A DNA stretch of 64,000 nt from Pelobacter sp. (lineage in GTDB: Bacteria > Desulfobacterota > Desulfuromonadia > Geobacterales > Pseudopelobacteraceae), in assembly GCA_030824515.1 (NCBI GenBank), contig JAVBXN010000060.1, forward strand, positions 62,001-126,000, read 5' to 3'. The notes beneath the pieces are model-generated. The model ran no database searches. It was not told where the DNA came from and saw nothing but the letters and a program-made list of their open reading frames with translations. A program made the translations under genes and the position numbers. Below are positions 1 through 9,121 of this stretch, in pieces; the first letter of the stretch is position 1, and every line of letters begins with the position of its first letter.

Positions 1-1
1 G

Positions 2-2059
2 GGCGCCTCACTGCTGGCTGTCAAAAAAGCGGATGAGAAGCTGATTGCCAAGGCTGCCGCAGAAGCTCCAGCGATGGTCAGGGAAGTGTTGAACGAAGTC
101 AAGGCCAATGGCGTTGGCGACAACAAGAACGTTCTGATCGAGCTGAATATCGAACAGACCCGGCACAACGAGATCCAGTTGCTGGGAAACGGTGAATGGT
201 GCATCTCGCTTGGCGGCCGTGACTGTTCGCTGCAAATGCACGAGCAGAAGCTGCTTGAGGTCTCCGTCACGCAGGAAGGGCTGCTCGCCGCGATTGCCAG
301 CGCCAGGACCGCCGGCAGGCAGGCGGAAGTCGAGGCGCTGGAATCCGACCTGAAGGTGCTTAACAGGATGGAAGAGGAGTCGGCCCGTTTCGGACAGGCT
401 GTTGGCCTGGATTCCGCATCTACCTTTGAGTGCATCGTGGATCGCGATCGTCACTTCTTCATGGAAGTCAATACACGCATCCAGGTTGAACACCGCGTTA
501 CTGAACTCTGTTACAGCCTGAAATTCACCAACCCGAAAGACAAGAAAGATTTCTTCATCGTTGAGTCGCTGGTCGAGGCGATGGCGCTTCTGGCCCGCCA
601 TAAAGAGCGCTTGCCCAAGCCTGAGCGTATAGTCCGTTTCAACGCATCGGTCGAGGCCCGTCTGAATGCGACCGACGCGTCGCTTTCTCCACATGCCGGC
701 GGCATGATCCGCTATTGGTCGAAGCCGATCGAAGGCGAGATTCGAGATGATCAGGGTATCAGTATGCTAAACCCCGATACCGGTATCTTCATGAAATACA
801 AGGTGGCCGGAGCGTATGACTCCAATATTGCGCTGCTGCTCACCAAAGGCGGCGATCGTCAGGAAAGCTACGAGCGCCTGTCCGACGTGTTGTGCAGCAC
901 CACGCTGCACGGCAGCGCCCTGGCAACCAACCTGGAGTTCCACTATGGTCTGGTAAGCTGGTTCCTTGGTAGAAATGTGATGGCCAAGCCGACGACACGT
1001 TTCGTGGTTCCATATCTCACGCTGGTGGGAACGCTGAAAGAGGAGGCCAACAAGCTTGATGTTGTTTATGCCTTCTTCCAGATGAAAAAACATTACGCCA
1101 AGCTGGTGTCTGAGCAGTATGCCGATCAGCCGGACGAGTGCGCCAGGCAGCTCAAGAACATGTCCGCACTGCTCGACCGCAAGGGAACCCTGATCACCCG
1201 CCCGATGGAGCTTCTGCTGGAAGACCCGCATCTGCTTTCCGGCTGGTTGAGCAGAAACATGAACAACTTCCGCATAGATAACGGCAAGGTCGTCTGGATA
1301 AGGAATCCGCTGGGTGTCATCAATGAAACCTACGAGTACCTTCATATGAACTATCGCCCTCACAAACCGTCGGCGGAAATAATCTGGGACCACGATAACG
1401 AGTTGCTGCAGAGTTCGTTGCTTTTCTATCGTACCTTGCGTGAAAGGTTTGGCCTGACACGCGGTGAATATTTCAAGCTCAATGAACTGCTCAAGATGGA
1501 AGCTCCGCAGGGTGGTTATGATGCCGAGATGTGGGAGCAGATCCGTTCCGCCCATGTCGGTTACGAGGCTGGACTTGAATTGCTGGGCATGCTGTTCCTG
1601 ATCGGGAATAATACCAAATTCTGGGAGATGAAGGTACTGGATGACCTGGAGGTTGTGATCCCGGACTATCTGACCGACCCGGATCTGCAGGCTCGCATGA
1701 AGAAGATACTGGTGCCGCCGCCATCCACCAAGGCCGACGAGATCGTGGCGGTTTGCGGCGGGATGTACTACGGGCAGGAAGCACCCGGCCTGCCGGCGTT
1801 TGTTTACGAAGGCATGCATTTCGAGAAGGATCAGCCGCTCTACATAATCGAAGTCATGAAGATGTTCAATACCATCCGGGCGCCGTTCTCCGGAACCATT
1901 GACAAGATCATCATCGACGGTGGTGATGGTACCATTGTACAGAAAGGGCAGCCGCTCTTCAAGATCACTCCCGACGAGAAATTTGTCGAGGTCGATCCCA
2001 AGCTGATTGAGAAGGAAAAGCGAGAATGCACATCGACGTACCTGAAGGCCGTGCTTTAG
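2..2059 (+). CDS. biotin-dependent acyl-CoA carboxylase, biotin carboxylase plus biotinyl domain (5' truncated by window)
   Basis: The reading frame is open from base 2, so the N-terminus lies outside the window; about 685 residues are visible. The early part carries the biotin carboxylase catalytic signature MEVNTRIQVEH (nt 461-493), the ATP-grasp segment that binds ATP/bicarbonate and carboxylates biotin. The C-terminus is a biotinyl domain with EVMKM; the lysine that would carry biotin is codon 1859-1861. About 290 residues between them show no motif I recognise and probably hold the subunit-binding region. The residue after QVEH is Arg where most family members have Pro. No carboxyltransferase gene is visible, so the substrate (propionyl-CoA, acetyl-CoA or pyruvate) is undetermined. 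The neighbouring mutase and epimerase favour a role in propionyl/methylmalonyl-CoA metabolism. Confidence 0.85.
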   Translation, partial: GASLLAVKKADEKLIAKAAAEAPAMVREVLNEVKANGVGDNKNVLIELNIEQTRHNEIQLLGNGEWCISLGGRDCSLQMHEQKLLEVSVTQEGLLAAIASARTAGRQAEVEALESDLKVLNRMEEESARFGQAVGLDSASTFECIVDRDRHFFMEVNTRIQVEHRVTELCYSLKFTNPKDKKDFFIVESLVEAMALLARHKERLPKPERIVRFNASVEARLNATDASLSPHAGGMIRYWSKPIEGEIRDDQGISMLNPDTGIFMKYKVAGAYDSNIALLLTKGGDRQESYERLSDVLCSTTLHGSALATNLEFHYGLVSWFLGRNVMAKPTTRFVVPYLTLVGTLKEEANKLDVVYAFFQMKKHYAKLVSEQYADQPDECARQLKNMSALLDRKGTLITRPMELLLEDPHLLSGWLSRNMNNFRIDNGKVVWIRNPLGVINETYEYLHMNYRPHKPSAEIIWDHDNELLQSSLLFYRTLRERFGLTRGEYFKLNELLKMEAPQGGYDAEMWEQIRSAHVGYEAGLELLGMLFLIGNNTKFWEMKVLDDLEVVIPDYLTDPDLQARMKKILVPPPSTKADEIVAVCGGMYYGQEAPGLPAFVYEGMHFEKDQPLYIIEVMKMFNTIRAPFSGTIDKIIIDGGDGTIVQKGQPLFKITPDEKFVEVDPKLIEKEKRECTSTYLKAVL

Positions 2060-2098
2060 CCGATCTTCCATAATACCGGGATTCTGAGAAAGGCTGAC

Positions 2099-2136
2099 GG
2101 CAAGAAGCTGGAAATTTACCCAAACTTCTTGCCTTT
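2099..2136 (+). terminator. possible weak intrinsic terminator after the carboxylase gene
   Basis: GGCAAGAAG at 2099-2107 is complementary to CTTCTTGCC at 2125-2133, with a 17-nt loop and then only TTT. The stem is convincing, but the T-run is short. It could be a processing hairpin between the carboxylase and mutase genes rather than a full terminator. Confidence 0.4.
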
Positions 2137-2244
2137 AGCTTTTACCGGCCGGTTGATTTCGCCCTGCTTTCCTGCTTCTCAGGAATAAGCGCCTGCTTAA
2201 GCGGGGGCGCACGGTTTTAATTATCAATAATTGGAGAAATTACC

Positions 2245-3897
2245 ATGAGCATCCAGGACCGTAAAGAAAAGTGGAAAGCTGTTGTCGCCAAAAATATTGC
2301 CAGGTCGCCCGAGCGGATGAGCGAATTCCGCACCACGTCCAATATCGAGATGGAGCGTTGTTTTACCCCCGGATTCGATTATCCGGGCTACGAAGAACAA
2401 CTCGGTTTCCCCGGTGAATATCCCTACACTCGCGGCGTTCAGCCGACCATGTACCGCGGCCGTTTCTGGACCATGCGTCAGTACGCCGGTTTCGGCACCG
2501 CCAAGGAGTCCAACGAACGTTACAAGTACCTGCTGTCAGCCGGGCAAACCGGACTCTCGGTGGCCTTTGACCTGCCGACCCAGATGGGCTATGACTCGGA
2601 CGCTGGCATGAGCATGGGCGAAGTCGGCAAGGTCGGCGTTGCGATCGATTCACTGGCGGATATGGAGATCCTGTTTGACGGCATCCCGCTGGACAAGGTC
2701 TCTACCTCTATGACAATCAACTCCACCGCCGCGATTCTGCTCTGCATGTATATTGCCGTGGCCGAGAAGCAGGGTGTGTCGGCCGACAAGATATCCGGCA
2801 CGATCCAGAACGACATCCTCAAGGAATACATGGCGCGCGGCACCTACATTTATCCGCCCAAGGAGTCGATGCGCATCATCACCGACATCTTCGCCTACTG
2901 CAAGGACAACGTGCCAAAGTGGAACACGATCTCGATCTCCGGTTACCATATCCGCGAGGCCGGTTCCAGCGCGGTCCAGGAAGTCGCCTTCACCCTGGCC
3001 GACGGCATAGCCTACGTTGAGGCCGCTATCAAGGCCGGTCTGGAAGTGGATGACTTTGCGCCGCGCCTGGCATTCTTTTTCAACGCCCATAACAACCTGT
3101 TCGAAGAGGTTGCCAAATTCCGAGCTGCCCGCAGGATCTGGGCCAGGATCATGAAAGAGCGTTTCGGCGCCAAAGACCCCAAATCGCAGATGCTCCGTTT
3201 TCACACCCAAACCGCCGGTTGCACGCTGACTGCACAGCAGCCGGACAACAACATCATGCGTGTAACAATGCAGGCACTGGCGGCGGTGCTGGGCGGTACC
3301 CAGTCACTGCACACCAACTCTCGCGACGAAGCGCTGGCGCTGCCGACCGAAGATTCTGTGCGTATTGCGCTGCGGACACAGCAGGTTATCGCCTACGAAT
3401 CCGGCGCGGCCGACAGCATCGATCCGCTGGCAGGCTCGTTCCTGGTTGAGTCCCTGACTGACCAGATCGAAAAAGCCGCCACTGAATACATTGAGAAGAT
3501 CGACAAGCTGGGTGGGGCGGTCGAGGCTATTTCGCGCGGATTCCAGCAAAAGGAGATCCAGGACTCGGCCTACGCCTACCAGAAAGCGATTGAAAAGGAA
3601 GAACTGATCATCGTGGGAGTCAACAAGTTCACCGTACAGGAACCACCTCCCACCGGTCTGCTAAAGGTCAAGGAAGAGGTTGAAATCTCGCAGAAGAAGT
3701 CATTGGGCGAGATGAAAGCTGGGCGGGATAACGCCGCTGTTAAGGCTTCACTGGCACAATTGGAAGTTGCTGCCAGGGGTACGGACAACCTGATGCCTTA
3801 CATCCTGTCGGCGGTCAAGGCCTATGCCACATTGGGCGAGATCGCGGATGTGTTCAGGGAAGTGTTTGGAAAGCATACCGAGACGGTGGTGTTGTAA
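2245..3897 (+). CDS. methylmalonyl-CoA mutase, large (catalytic) subunit of the split type
   Basis: 550 residues covering the substrate-binding TIM-barrel domain of adenosylcobalamin-dependent acyl-CoA mutases. It interconverts succinyl-CoA and (R)-methylmalonyl-CoA. The C-terminal B12-binding domain of the one-chain enzymes is absent, so a separate small cobalamin-binding subunit must be encoded elsewhere. Specificity residues can be read: Tyr80 (RQYAGFG) and Arg198 (MARGTY) match Tyr89/Arg207 of the Propionibacterium methylmalonyl enzyme, whereas isobutyryl-CoA mutase has Phe/Gln there. Gln188 (GTIQND) and His235 (SGYH) match Gln197/His244. The start ATG follows TTGGAGAAAT. The epimerase gene follows after 28 bp, so the two are likely co-transcribed. 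Confidence 0.93.
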   Translation: MSIQDRKEKWKAVVAKNIARSPERMSEFRTTSNIEMERCFTPGFDYPGYEEQLGFPGEYPYTRGVQPTMYRGRFWTMRQYAGFGTAKESNERYKYLLSAGQTGLSVAFDLPTQMGYDSDAGMSMGEVGKVGVAIDSLADMEILFDGIPLDKVSTSMTINSTAAILLCMYIAVAEKQGVSADKISGTIQNDILKEYMARGTYIYPPKESMRIITDIFAYCKDNVPKWNTISISGYHIREAGSSAVQEVAFTLADGIAYVEAAIKAGLEVDDFAPRLAFFFNAHNNLFEEVAKFRAARRIWARIMKERFGAKDPKSQMLRFHTQTAGCTLTAQQPDNNIMRVTMQALAAVLGGTQSLHTNSRDEALALPTEDSVRIALRTQQVIAYESGAADSIDPLAGSFLVESLTDQIEKAATEYIEKIDKLGGAVEAISRGFQQKEIQDSAYAYQKAIEKEELIIVGVNKFTVQEPPPTGLLKVKEEVEISQKKSLGEMKAGRDNAAVKASLAQLEVAARGTDNLMPYILSAVKAYATLGEIADVFREVFGKHTETVVL

Positions 3898-3925
3898 TAT
3901 AAATGTTTATTCGGAAAGGTTTGTC

Positions 3926-4330
3926 ATGCTGACAAAAATCAACCATATCGGCATCGCTGTCAAATCCCTGGAAATATCCATCCCGTTCTATCGCGATAGC
4001 CTGGGCATGTCGTTTGCAGGCATTGAGGTTGTCGAAGAGCAGAAGGTCCGTGTAGCCATGCTGCAGGTTGGTGAATCAAAGATAGAGCTGCTGGAACCGA
4101 CCGCCGAAGACAGCCCGGTAGCCAGGTTTATTGAAAAAAATGGTGAAGGAATCCACCATGTTGCGTATGAGGTGGAAGATGTTGAAACCGCCATTGCAAA
4201 GCTGATGGAAGAGGGGGTCAGGATGATAGACCAGAAACCGCGCTGTGGCGCGCACGACACACGTATTGCATTTTTGCATCCCAAATCATCCGGCGGAGTG
4301 CTTACCGAGCTGTGTCAGTGCGGTCATTAA
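3926..4330 (+). CDS. mce: methylmalonyl-CoA epimerase
   Basis: 134 residues, the usual length for this VOC-fold (glyoxalase-like) enzyme. It interconverts the R and S epimers of methylmalonyl-CoA and so links the mutase to biotin-dependent carboxylation or decarboxylation. The N-terminus NHIGIAVKSLE supplies the first metal-ligand His. The centre GIHHVAYEVED supplies the second ligand region, and the end GVLTELCQ carries the last Glu ligand. ATG 3926 is preceded by GGAAAGG and is preferred over an in-frame ATG at 3824 inside the mutase gene. It sits 28 bp behind the mutase gene, which supports a shared operon. Confidence 0.93.
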   Translation: MLTKINHIGIAVKSLEISIPFYRDSLGMSFAGIEVVEEQKVRVAMLQVGESKIELLEPTAEDSPVARFIEKNGEGIHHVAYEVEDVETAIAKLMEEGVRMIDQKPRCGAHDTRIAFLHPKSSGGVLTELCQCGH

Positions 4331-4788
4331 TAGTATACTGTAGCCCAGTTTGCAGATTGTCTATTACTTACAGCCGGTTACATGATCTGAATGCTTTTTT
4401 TACTTGACAACCGTTTGATTTGTTGTATATTCCGCTAAACCAAATAGAACAGATGTACTGAAACCTACGATCCTTCTAGTAGCTAACCGATTGATAATAC
4501 TTGATTCCAGCATTGCTGGCAGCAAAAACCGGGAGCGAAACACACTGTGAACGTTTCAGAAAAAAACATAAAGGAAATTCAATCATACCTTTGAGCGCAT
4601 TGGGGTCTTCCAGTGTGTAACAGAGGTATTTGTGTTCAAAAGAAAAATTGTTTGGATTTTAATGGCGGTTGAAATGCGTACAAGTGCCAAATTTACTTGA
4701 AAGGTGGTGAGCATCGGCAAGGAAATTATCTGACATTCACGTTGTTCGCAGTTGTAACACGCATCTTATAAAAATGAAGGAGGCACAC
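4331..4788 (+). other. 458-bp gene-free stretch: porin promoter and long 5' leader
   Basis: No plausible coding frame is seen here. It contains a strong sigma70-like promoter (4404-4431), which implies a leader of about 350 nt before the porin ATG. A perfect small hairpin, CCAGCATTGCTGG, lies at 4507-4519. I compared it by eye with the c-di-GMP/cGAMP riboswitch core common in Geobacter leaders and did not find that core. Confidence 0.6.
4404..4431 (+). promoter_or_regulatory. sigma70-type promoter for the porin gene
   Basis: A perfect -35 TTGACA (4404-4409), a 16-bp spacer and -10 TATATT (4426-4431), preceded by TTG like an extended -10. It is the best promoter match in the long gap before the porin gene. 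Confidence 0.7.
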
Positions 4789-6177
4789 ATGAGTATCAAA
4801 AAAACAGTAGCAATCGCAGCAGCAGCAGGTGCTATCGCCGCAATTTCAGTACCGGCAATGGCATTCGAGAATGAGTTCCACGGTACCTACGGCTTTAACA
4901 CGACTTTCTCGAACTTTCAGAATGGTGGTTCCGGCGATTTCAGCCCGGTAGGTCGTGCTGACAAGGAGATGAACAACTATTTTGAGCAGCGTGCACGCCT
5001 GCAGTATATCGCCAAGGCCAGTGATGACCTGAAATTGGTCACACATTTCGAGATCGACAATCGTTTCGGCGATGCAAATACAGACCTCGACACCGACTCT
5101 CTTAACTTCGAAGTCAAGCACGTATATTTGGACTTCAATCTGGGCAAAAGCTTTAACACCAAGCTTGGTACACAGGCCTACACAGACACCATCAAGGGTT
5201 TGTTTATCACTGCAGATGTGCCGGCTATCATGACTACCACCAAACTGGGCGCATATACCCTTGGTCTCGGTTTTTCCCGTTTTGATGATGATGGTGCTGC
5301 GAACGCTGGTCCTGGTACTGGAACCCGTCTGGGTGACAAGAACAAAGATCTGTTCATTATGGACAATACCTTTGCCATCAACAAGGATGCAAAGGTCGCC
5401 TTATCCTACTACTTCCTTGCTGACTATGCCACCGGATCTACCGGTTACGGCGCAGCTAACGCACCTTCCAATATTTTGGAATTAGCTCCTGCTAGAAATG
5501 CTGAAAATGCTGTCTTGCTTCACACCTTTGCGTTGAGTGGAGAGTCCAAGATCGGTCCGGCAACCCTGAGTGGCTTCATGGCAATGCAAGCCGGACACCA
5601 GAAGTTTATGGCCAATGCCAACACTACTAGTCGCCAGTTTCATGGATGGGCCGCCAATCTGGCCGCCAAAATGCCTATTGGCCCTGGTACAGCCAAGACT
5701 GCTTTCCTGTTCACTTCCGGTAACAACAGTACGGATGCTTCTCACTACAAAGGCTGGGTAACCTCCTCAATAAATGCCTACAATGAAGGCGGTATGATGA
5801 TTCTTACTCGCAGCACCGCCAACAGCCCAGGTTCTACCGACACATATCTCCGCCGTAATGTTACTAATATAGCTCTTGCCAGCCTTGGTTATGATGCCAA
5901 GCTTACTGATAAGCTGTATCTGAACACAAATCTGGGCTTTGGTTGGACACCCGCCTCTCACCGGGAGCTTGGCGTAGGCACTAAGAATTCAAGTGACTTC
6001 ATCGGTACCGAGATTAATGTTGAGACCGGCTACAAAGTGTACAGCAACCTGACACTGAAGGCTCAGGCTGCTTACCTGATGCTTGGTGGCCTCTACAAGG
6101 ATACCGCAACCAGCGATCCTACCAAAGATCCGGAAAACCCCTACACAATGCGTCTTCTTGCTTCTTACGCATTCTAA
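4789..6177 (+). CDS. outer-membrane beta-barrel porin (OmpJ-like)
   Basis: 462 residues. ATG 4789 directly follows AAGGAGG (4777-4783), so it is preferred over ATG 4774, which lies before that site. A clear signal peptide (MSIKKTVAIAAAAGAIAAIS) ends in PAMA, with cleavage before FENEF. The mature part is rich in alternating polar/aromatic strands with short Gly/Asn/Asp turns. It ends in LLASYAF, the terminal Phe typical of proteins folded by the BAM complex. Geobacter sulfurreducens encodes the porin OmpJ near its methylmalonyl-CoA genes; I infer homology from that context and the overall look. A strong promoter and ribosome site suggest high expression. A strong terminator follows. Confidence 0.82.
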   Translation: MSIKKTVAIAAAAGAIAAISVPAMAFENEFHGTYGFNTTFSNFQNGGSGDFSPVGRADKEMNNYFEQRARLQYIAKASDDLKLVTHFEIDNRFGDANTDLDTDSLNFEVKHVYLDFNLGKSFNTKLGTQAYTDTIKGLFITADVPAIMTTTKLGAYTLGLGFSRFDDDGAANAGPGTGTRLGDKNKDLFIMDNTFAINKDAKVALSYYFLADYATGSTGYGAANAPSNILELAPARNAENAVLLHTFALSGESKIGPATLSGFMAMQAGHQKFMANANTTSRQFHGWAANLAAKMPIGPGTAKTAFLFTSGNNSTDASHYKGWVTSSINAYNEGGMMILTRSTANSPGSTDTYLRRNVTNIALASLGYDAKLTDKLYLNTNLGFGWTPASHRELGVGTKNSSDFIGTEINVETGYKVYSNLTLKAQAAYLMLGGLYKDTATSDPTKDPENPYTMRLLASYAF

Positions 6178-6200
6178 TTCTGTTTCACATGATGTCCTTA

Positions 6201-6227
6201 AAGGCGGGAGCAATCCCGCCTTTTTTT
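6201..6227 (+). terminator. Rho-independent terminator after the porin gene
   Basis: AAGGCGGGA (6201-6209), a GCAA tetraloop and TCCCGCCTT (6214-6222) form a perfect 9-bp stem running into seven T residues. Confidence 0.93.
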
Positions 6228-6332
6228 ATGCAAATTATGCTTTGTTATCGGGCTGCTTTATGGTAGTTTGCCTCCTCTGAGTTAACTTCTCCAATTTTAT
6301 CAATTTATATTCTGCTGAAAGTTTAGTGATCC

Positions 6333-7106
6333 ATGTCCCGTATTATCTGCATTGCAAATCAGAAAGGCGGCGTTGGTAAAACAACAACCGCCGTTAATCT
6401 TGCGGCTTCGCTGGCGGCGGCCGAACGGCCGACTTTGCTGATCGACATCGACCCGCAGGGCAATGCTACCAGCGGTGTGGGCGTTGATAAAACGCGTCTG
6501 CGGCACACGGTATACGATGTGCTGATAAATGGGGCCGACCCGCAGGATATCATTGTTGATACCGGGCAGCCGTTCTTGCATATTCTTCCATCGAATGCTG
6601 ATCTGGCCGGAGCCGAGCTGGAGCTGATCACTGAAACCGGGCGTGAGCTGAAACTGAAGTTTGCTTTGGCTGCGCTGGCGAACAGCTACCGTTATGTGAT
6701 TATCGACTGCCCTCCGTCGCTGAACCTGTTGACGATCAATGCCATGACAGCCGCCGACTCGGTGCTGATTCCGCTGCAGTGTGAGTTTTACGCCATGGAA
6801 GGGTTGTCCCAGATCTTGCAGACTATCCGTCTGATCCAGAAAGGTCTTAATCCATTGCTGGTAATTGAGGGGATATTGTTGACCATGTATGATGCTCGCG
6901 GCAATCTCGGCAAGGAGGTGGCTTCAGAGATTCGAACCCACTTCCCGGAACAGGTTTTCGAATCAGTGATACCCCGCAATGTTCGTCTTGCAGAAGCTCC
7001 AAGTCACGGCAAGCCGATAATTTATTACGATATAACATCTCGCGGAGCTGCCAGTTATATGCAGTTGGCGCGTGAAATTATCCAGAGGGAGGCGGTCAAT
7101 GGCTAA
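6333..7106 (+). CDS. parA: chromosome-partitioning ATPase ParA (Soj)
   Basis: 257 residues with the deviant Walker A box KGGVGKTT at residues 11-18, including the signature lysine of the ParA/MinD family. Walker A' LIDIDPQGN and Walker B VIIDCPPSL follow. ParA binds the nucleoid non-specifically as an ATP dimer and is driven by ParB-parS complexes to segregate replicated origins. The length is that of chromosomal Soj proteins. The gene overlaps parB by 8 bp, which implies translational coupling. The ribosome-binding site is weak. rsmG and mnmG, often found beside parA near the origin, are not upstream here; the porin is. Confidence 0.95.
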   Translation: MSRIICIANQKGGVGKTTTAVNLAASLAAAERPTLLIDIDPQGNATSGVGVDKTRLRHTVYDVLINGADPQDIIVDTGQPFLHILPSNADLAGAELELITETGRELKLKFALAALANSYRYVIIDCPPSLNLLTINAMTAADSVLIPLQCEFYAMEGLSQILQTIRLIQKGLNPLLVIEGILLTMYDARGNLGKEVASEIRTHFPEQVFESVIPRNVRLAEAPSHGKPIIYYDITSRGAASYMQLAREIIQREAVNG

Positions 7107-7953
7107 AATAGGCGGCCTCGGCAAGGGGATGGCGGCGCTTCTGCAAGTTACCGAGACTGTGGATGAGTCAAAGAACTACTTCATTTGTCCGATCGAGAAG
7201 ATACGCCCCAATCGAAACCAGCCCCGTAAGCATTTTGCACCTGAAAAAATCGACGAGCTGGCGGCTTCCATTAGGGAGCAGGGGATAATCCAGCCGCTGG
7301 TGGTGACCAGAAAAGATGGTCTTTACGAAATCATTGCCGGTGAACGCCGCTGGCGCGCTGCACAGAAGGCCGGTTTGCACGAAATACCGGTCGTGATTCG
7401 TGAGGCTACACCGGAAGCGGTGATGGAGCTGGCACTGATCGAGAATATCCAACGCCAGGATCTGAATGCCATCGAAGAGGCACAAGCTTATCGCTCACTG
7501 GTGGAGCAATTCAGCATTTCCCAGGAAGATGTCGCCAAAAGAGTCGGTAAAAACAGGACCACCGTTACCAATTCACTGCGACTACTCAAGTTGCCGGAAA
7601 ATATCCAGCGGGATATCGTAGAGGAGCGGCTTAGCATGGGGCATGCCCGCGCTTTGCTTTCCCTGGACAGTGCGGAGTTGATCGAAAGGGCGCGCCATGA
7701 AATACTTCATCGCCAGCTTAGTGTTCGCTCAACCGAAGATCTCGTCAAGAAACTTAAAGTAAATCCCAACCCAAAACCGACCCAGCGTTTTCAGCAACCG
7801 GATTTGCTGATGTCGTCGCTTGAAGAACAGCTCCAAAAACGATTCTTGTCTCGGGTTTCAATTCGCAAGGTGGGGCAAAAGGGGGGGCGCCTTGAAATTC
7901 ACTTCAATGATTCCGATGAGTTGACCCGCATAGTAGATCTGCTGGATATCTAG
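7099..7953 (+). CDS. parB: chromosome-partitioning protein ParB (Spo0J)
   Basis: 284 residues. ATG 7099 lies behind GAGGGAGG (7085-7092) inside the end of parA. An in-frame ATG at 7072 has no such site. The N-terminal part carries the CTPase motifs GERRWRA and ENIQR. The middle helix-turn-helix (SQEDVAKRVGKNRTTVTNSLRLL) would read parS, and the C-terminus is the dimerisation domain. ParB loads on parS, slides as a CTP clamp and cooperates with ParA in origin segregation. The ATP synthase operon follows, after its own promoter. Confidence 0.94.
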   Translation: MAKIGGLGKGMAALLQVTETVDESKNYFICPIEKIRPNRNQPRKHFAPEKIDELAASIREQGIIQPLVVTRKDGLYEIIAGERRWRAAQKAGLHEIPVVIREATPEAVMELALIENIQRQDLNAIEEAQAYRSLVEQFSISQEDVAKRVGKNRTTVTNSLRLLKLPENIQRDIVEERLSMGHARALLSLDSAELIERARHEILHRQLSVRSTEDLVKKLKVNPNPKPTQRFQQPDLLMSSLEEQLQKRFLSRVSIRKVGQKGGRLEIHFNDSDELTRIVDLLDI

Positions 7954-7988
7954 AAATATCTAAAAATAATCAGGTTGGTGCAATTGTC

Positions 7989-8016
7989 TTGACAGCCCGG
8001 CAATTACTATGATAAT
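7989..8016 (+). promoter_or_regulatory. promoter of the ATP synthase operon
   Basis: -35 TTGACA (7989-7994), a 16-bp spacer and -10 GATAAT (8011-8016), about 65 bp before the first atp start codon in the gap after parB. Confidence 0.7.
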
Positions 8017-8081
8017 TAGTCGCTGTTTACACCATTTCTGGGATACTGTATACATCTCAGCATACCTGCAAGGGGTAGGTC

Positions 8082-8507
8082 GTGATTGAATTAAACTTAG
8101 CATTCGTAGTTCAGCTGATTAACTTCGGCATCCTCGTCCTCGTTCTCAATATTTTCCTCTACAAGCCAATCCGCAAGGTGCTTGCGGACCGCCGTGCTGT
8201 GATTGATTCTGCGCGCGACAAGACTGCATCTGTGGACGAGTTGGTTCAGGCCAAAATGACACAGTACGAAGCACGTCTTCGCGATGCCAAGTCTGGCGCC
8301 GGTGCAACTCGTGCAGAGGCGCTCAAGCAGGCCCAGGCCGAGGAGACGGCTGTGCTGGAGAAGGCGCGCAAAGAGGCGTCTGAGTCGTTGGCTTCAATTC
8401 GTACAAAGGTTGCCAAAGAGGCGGCTGATGCGCGTGTGTTGCTTAAACAGCAGGCCGAAGCGTTGTCCGGCGATATTTGCGAGAAAATCCTCGGGAGGAG
8501 CCTGTAG
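8082..8507 (+). CDS. atpF': ATP synthase F0 subunit b' (second b-type stator subunit)
   Basis: 141 residues starting with GTG 8082, with AGGGGT just upstream at 8071-8076. One N-terminal membrane helix (roughly residues 6-26, VVQLINFGILVLVLNIFLY) is followed by the conserved KPIRKVLADRR and a long charged alpha-helical stalk. It forms the peripheral stator with the b subunit and delta, linking F0 to the F1 head. The b'-b gene pair is typical of photosynthetic bacteria and of several deltaproteobacteria. It is first in an operon of seven genes ending at atpC. Confidence 0.92.
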   Translation: MIELNLAFVVQLINFGILVLVLNIFLYKPIRKVLADRRAVIDSARDKTASVDELVQAKMTQYEARLRDAKSGAGATRAEALKQAQAEETAVLEKARKEASESLASIRTKVAKEAADARVLLKQQAEALSGDICEKILGRSL

Positions 8508-8509
8508 TC

Positions 8510-9121
8510 ATGTTGATGGTATCCGATCGTACTAAAAAAATTGTAATTTCGCTGGCTTATGTTGCCATGCTCGTTTTTGTTGCTGACGCCGGATTTGCTT
8601 CCGAAGCTGGTGGCGGGGCGCATCATCCCGACAGTGGCGCTCAGATGAAGGACTTTGCCTGGCGAGTGCTTAACTTTGCCATTCTGGTGGGGATTCTTGT
8701 ATATGCGCTTAAGAAAGCAGATCTGAAGGGTTCGCTGGCAGCGCGTCAGTCCGAGATCGAAAAAAGCCTGAAGGATGCGGAAGCAGCTCGTGATGCAGCC
8801 GAGAATAAATTGCGCGAATACAGTGCCAAGCTTGATCAGGCTTCAAAAGAGATTGACGAGCTTCACGCGGCAATCATCAGTGAAGGTGAGCGTGAGAAGG
8901 GCCGGATAGTTGCCGAGGCCAGGTTGGCTGCCGAGAAGATCGTTGCTCAGGCAGCGCTGTCGGCCGAGCAGGAAACGCTTAAGGCGCGTAACGAGTTGCG
9001 AGTGGAGGCTGCCCGTTTGGCGGTTGAGATCGCGACAGGAAAGTTGAGCAGTTCCATCCAGAAGAACGACCACGACAGATTTGTCGGTGAATATCTTGAC
9101 AAGGTGGTACAGATCCAGTGA
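8510..9121 (+). CDS. atpF: ATP synthase F0 subunit b, with N-terminal signal-like extension
   Basis: 203 residues from ATG 8510, placed 9 nt behind GGGAGGAG (8493-8500). An in-frame ATG at 8477 would overlap atpF' and lacks a site. Two hydrophobic segments precede the stalk: residues 9-26 (VISLAYVAMLVF) ending in ADAGFA, which looks like a signal peptide, and residues 48-64 (VLNFAILVGILVYAL), the usual b anchor. The rest is an Ala/Glu/Lys-rich coiled coil that binds delta and the alpha3beta3 head. The extra hydrophobic segment is not found in the classic E. coli subunit. The stop overlaps the atpH start by 4 bp. Confidence 0.92.
   Translation: MLMVSDRTKKIVISLAYVAMLVFVADAGFASEAGGGAHHPDSGAQMKDFAWRVLNFAILVGILVYALKKADLKGSLAARQSEIEKSLKDAEAARDAAENKLREYSAKLDQASKEIDELHAAIISEGEREKGRIVAEARLAAEKIVAQAALSAEQETLKARNELRVEAARLAVEIATGKLSSSIQKNDHDRFVGEYLDKVVQIQ

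Noticed and set aside
4500-4545. Possible c-di-GMP/cGAMP riboswitch in the porin leader
   Set aside because: The characteristic GCAAAGC and GGCAAACC segments with the intervening GAAA tetraloop are not present in the needed order.
6181-6196. Possible parS site beside parAB (TGTTTCACATGATGTC)
   Set aside because: The left half matches the parS consensus perfectly but the right half does not (11 of 16 in total), so it is at most a degenerate site.
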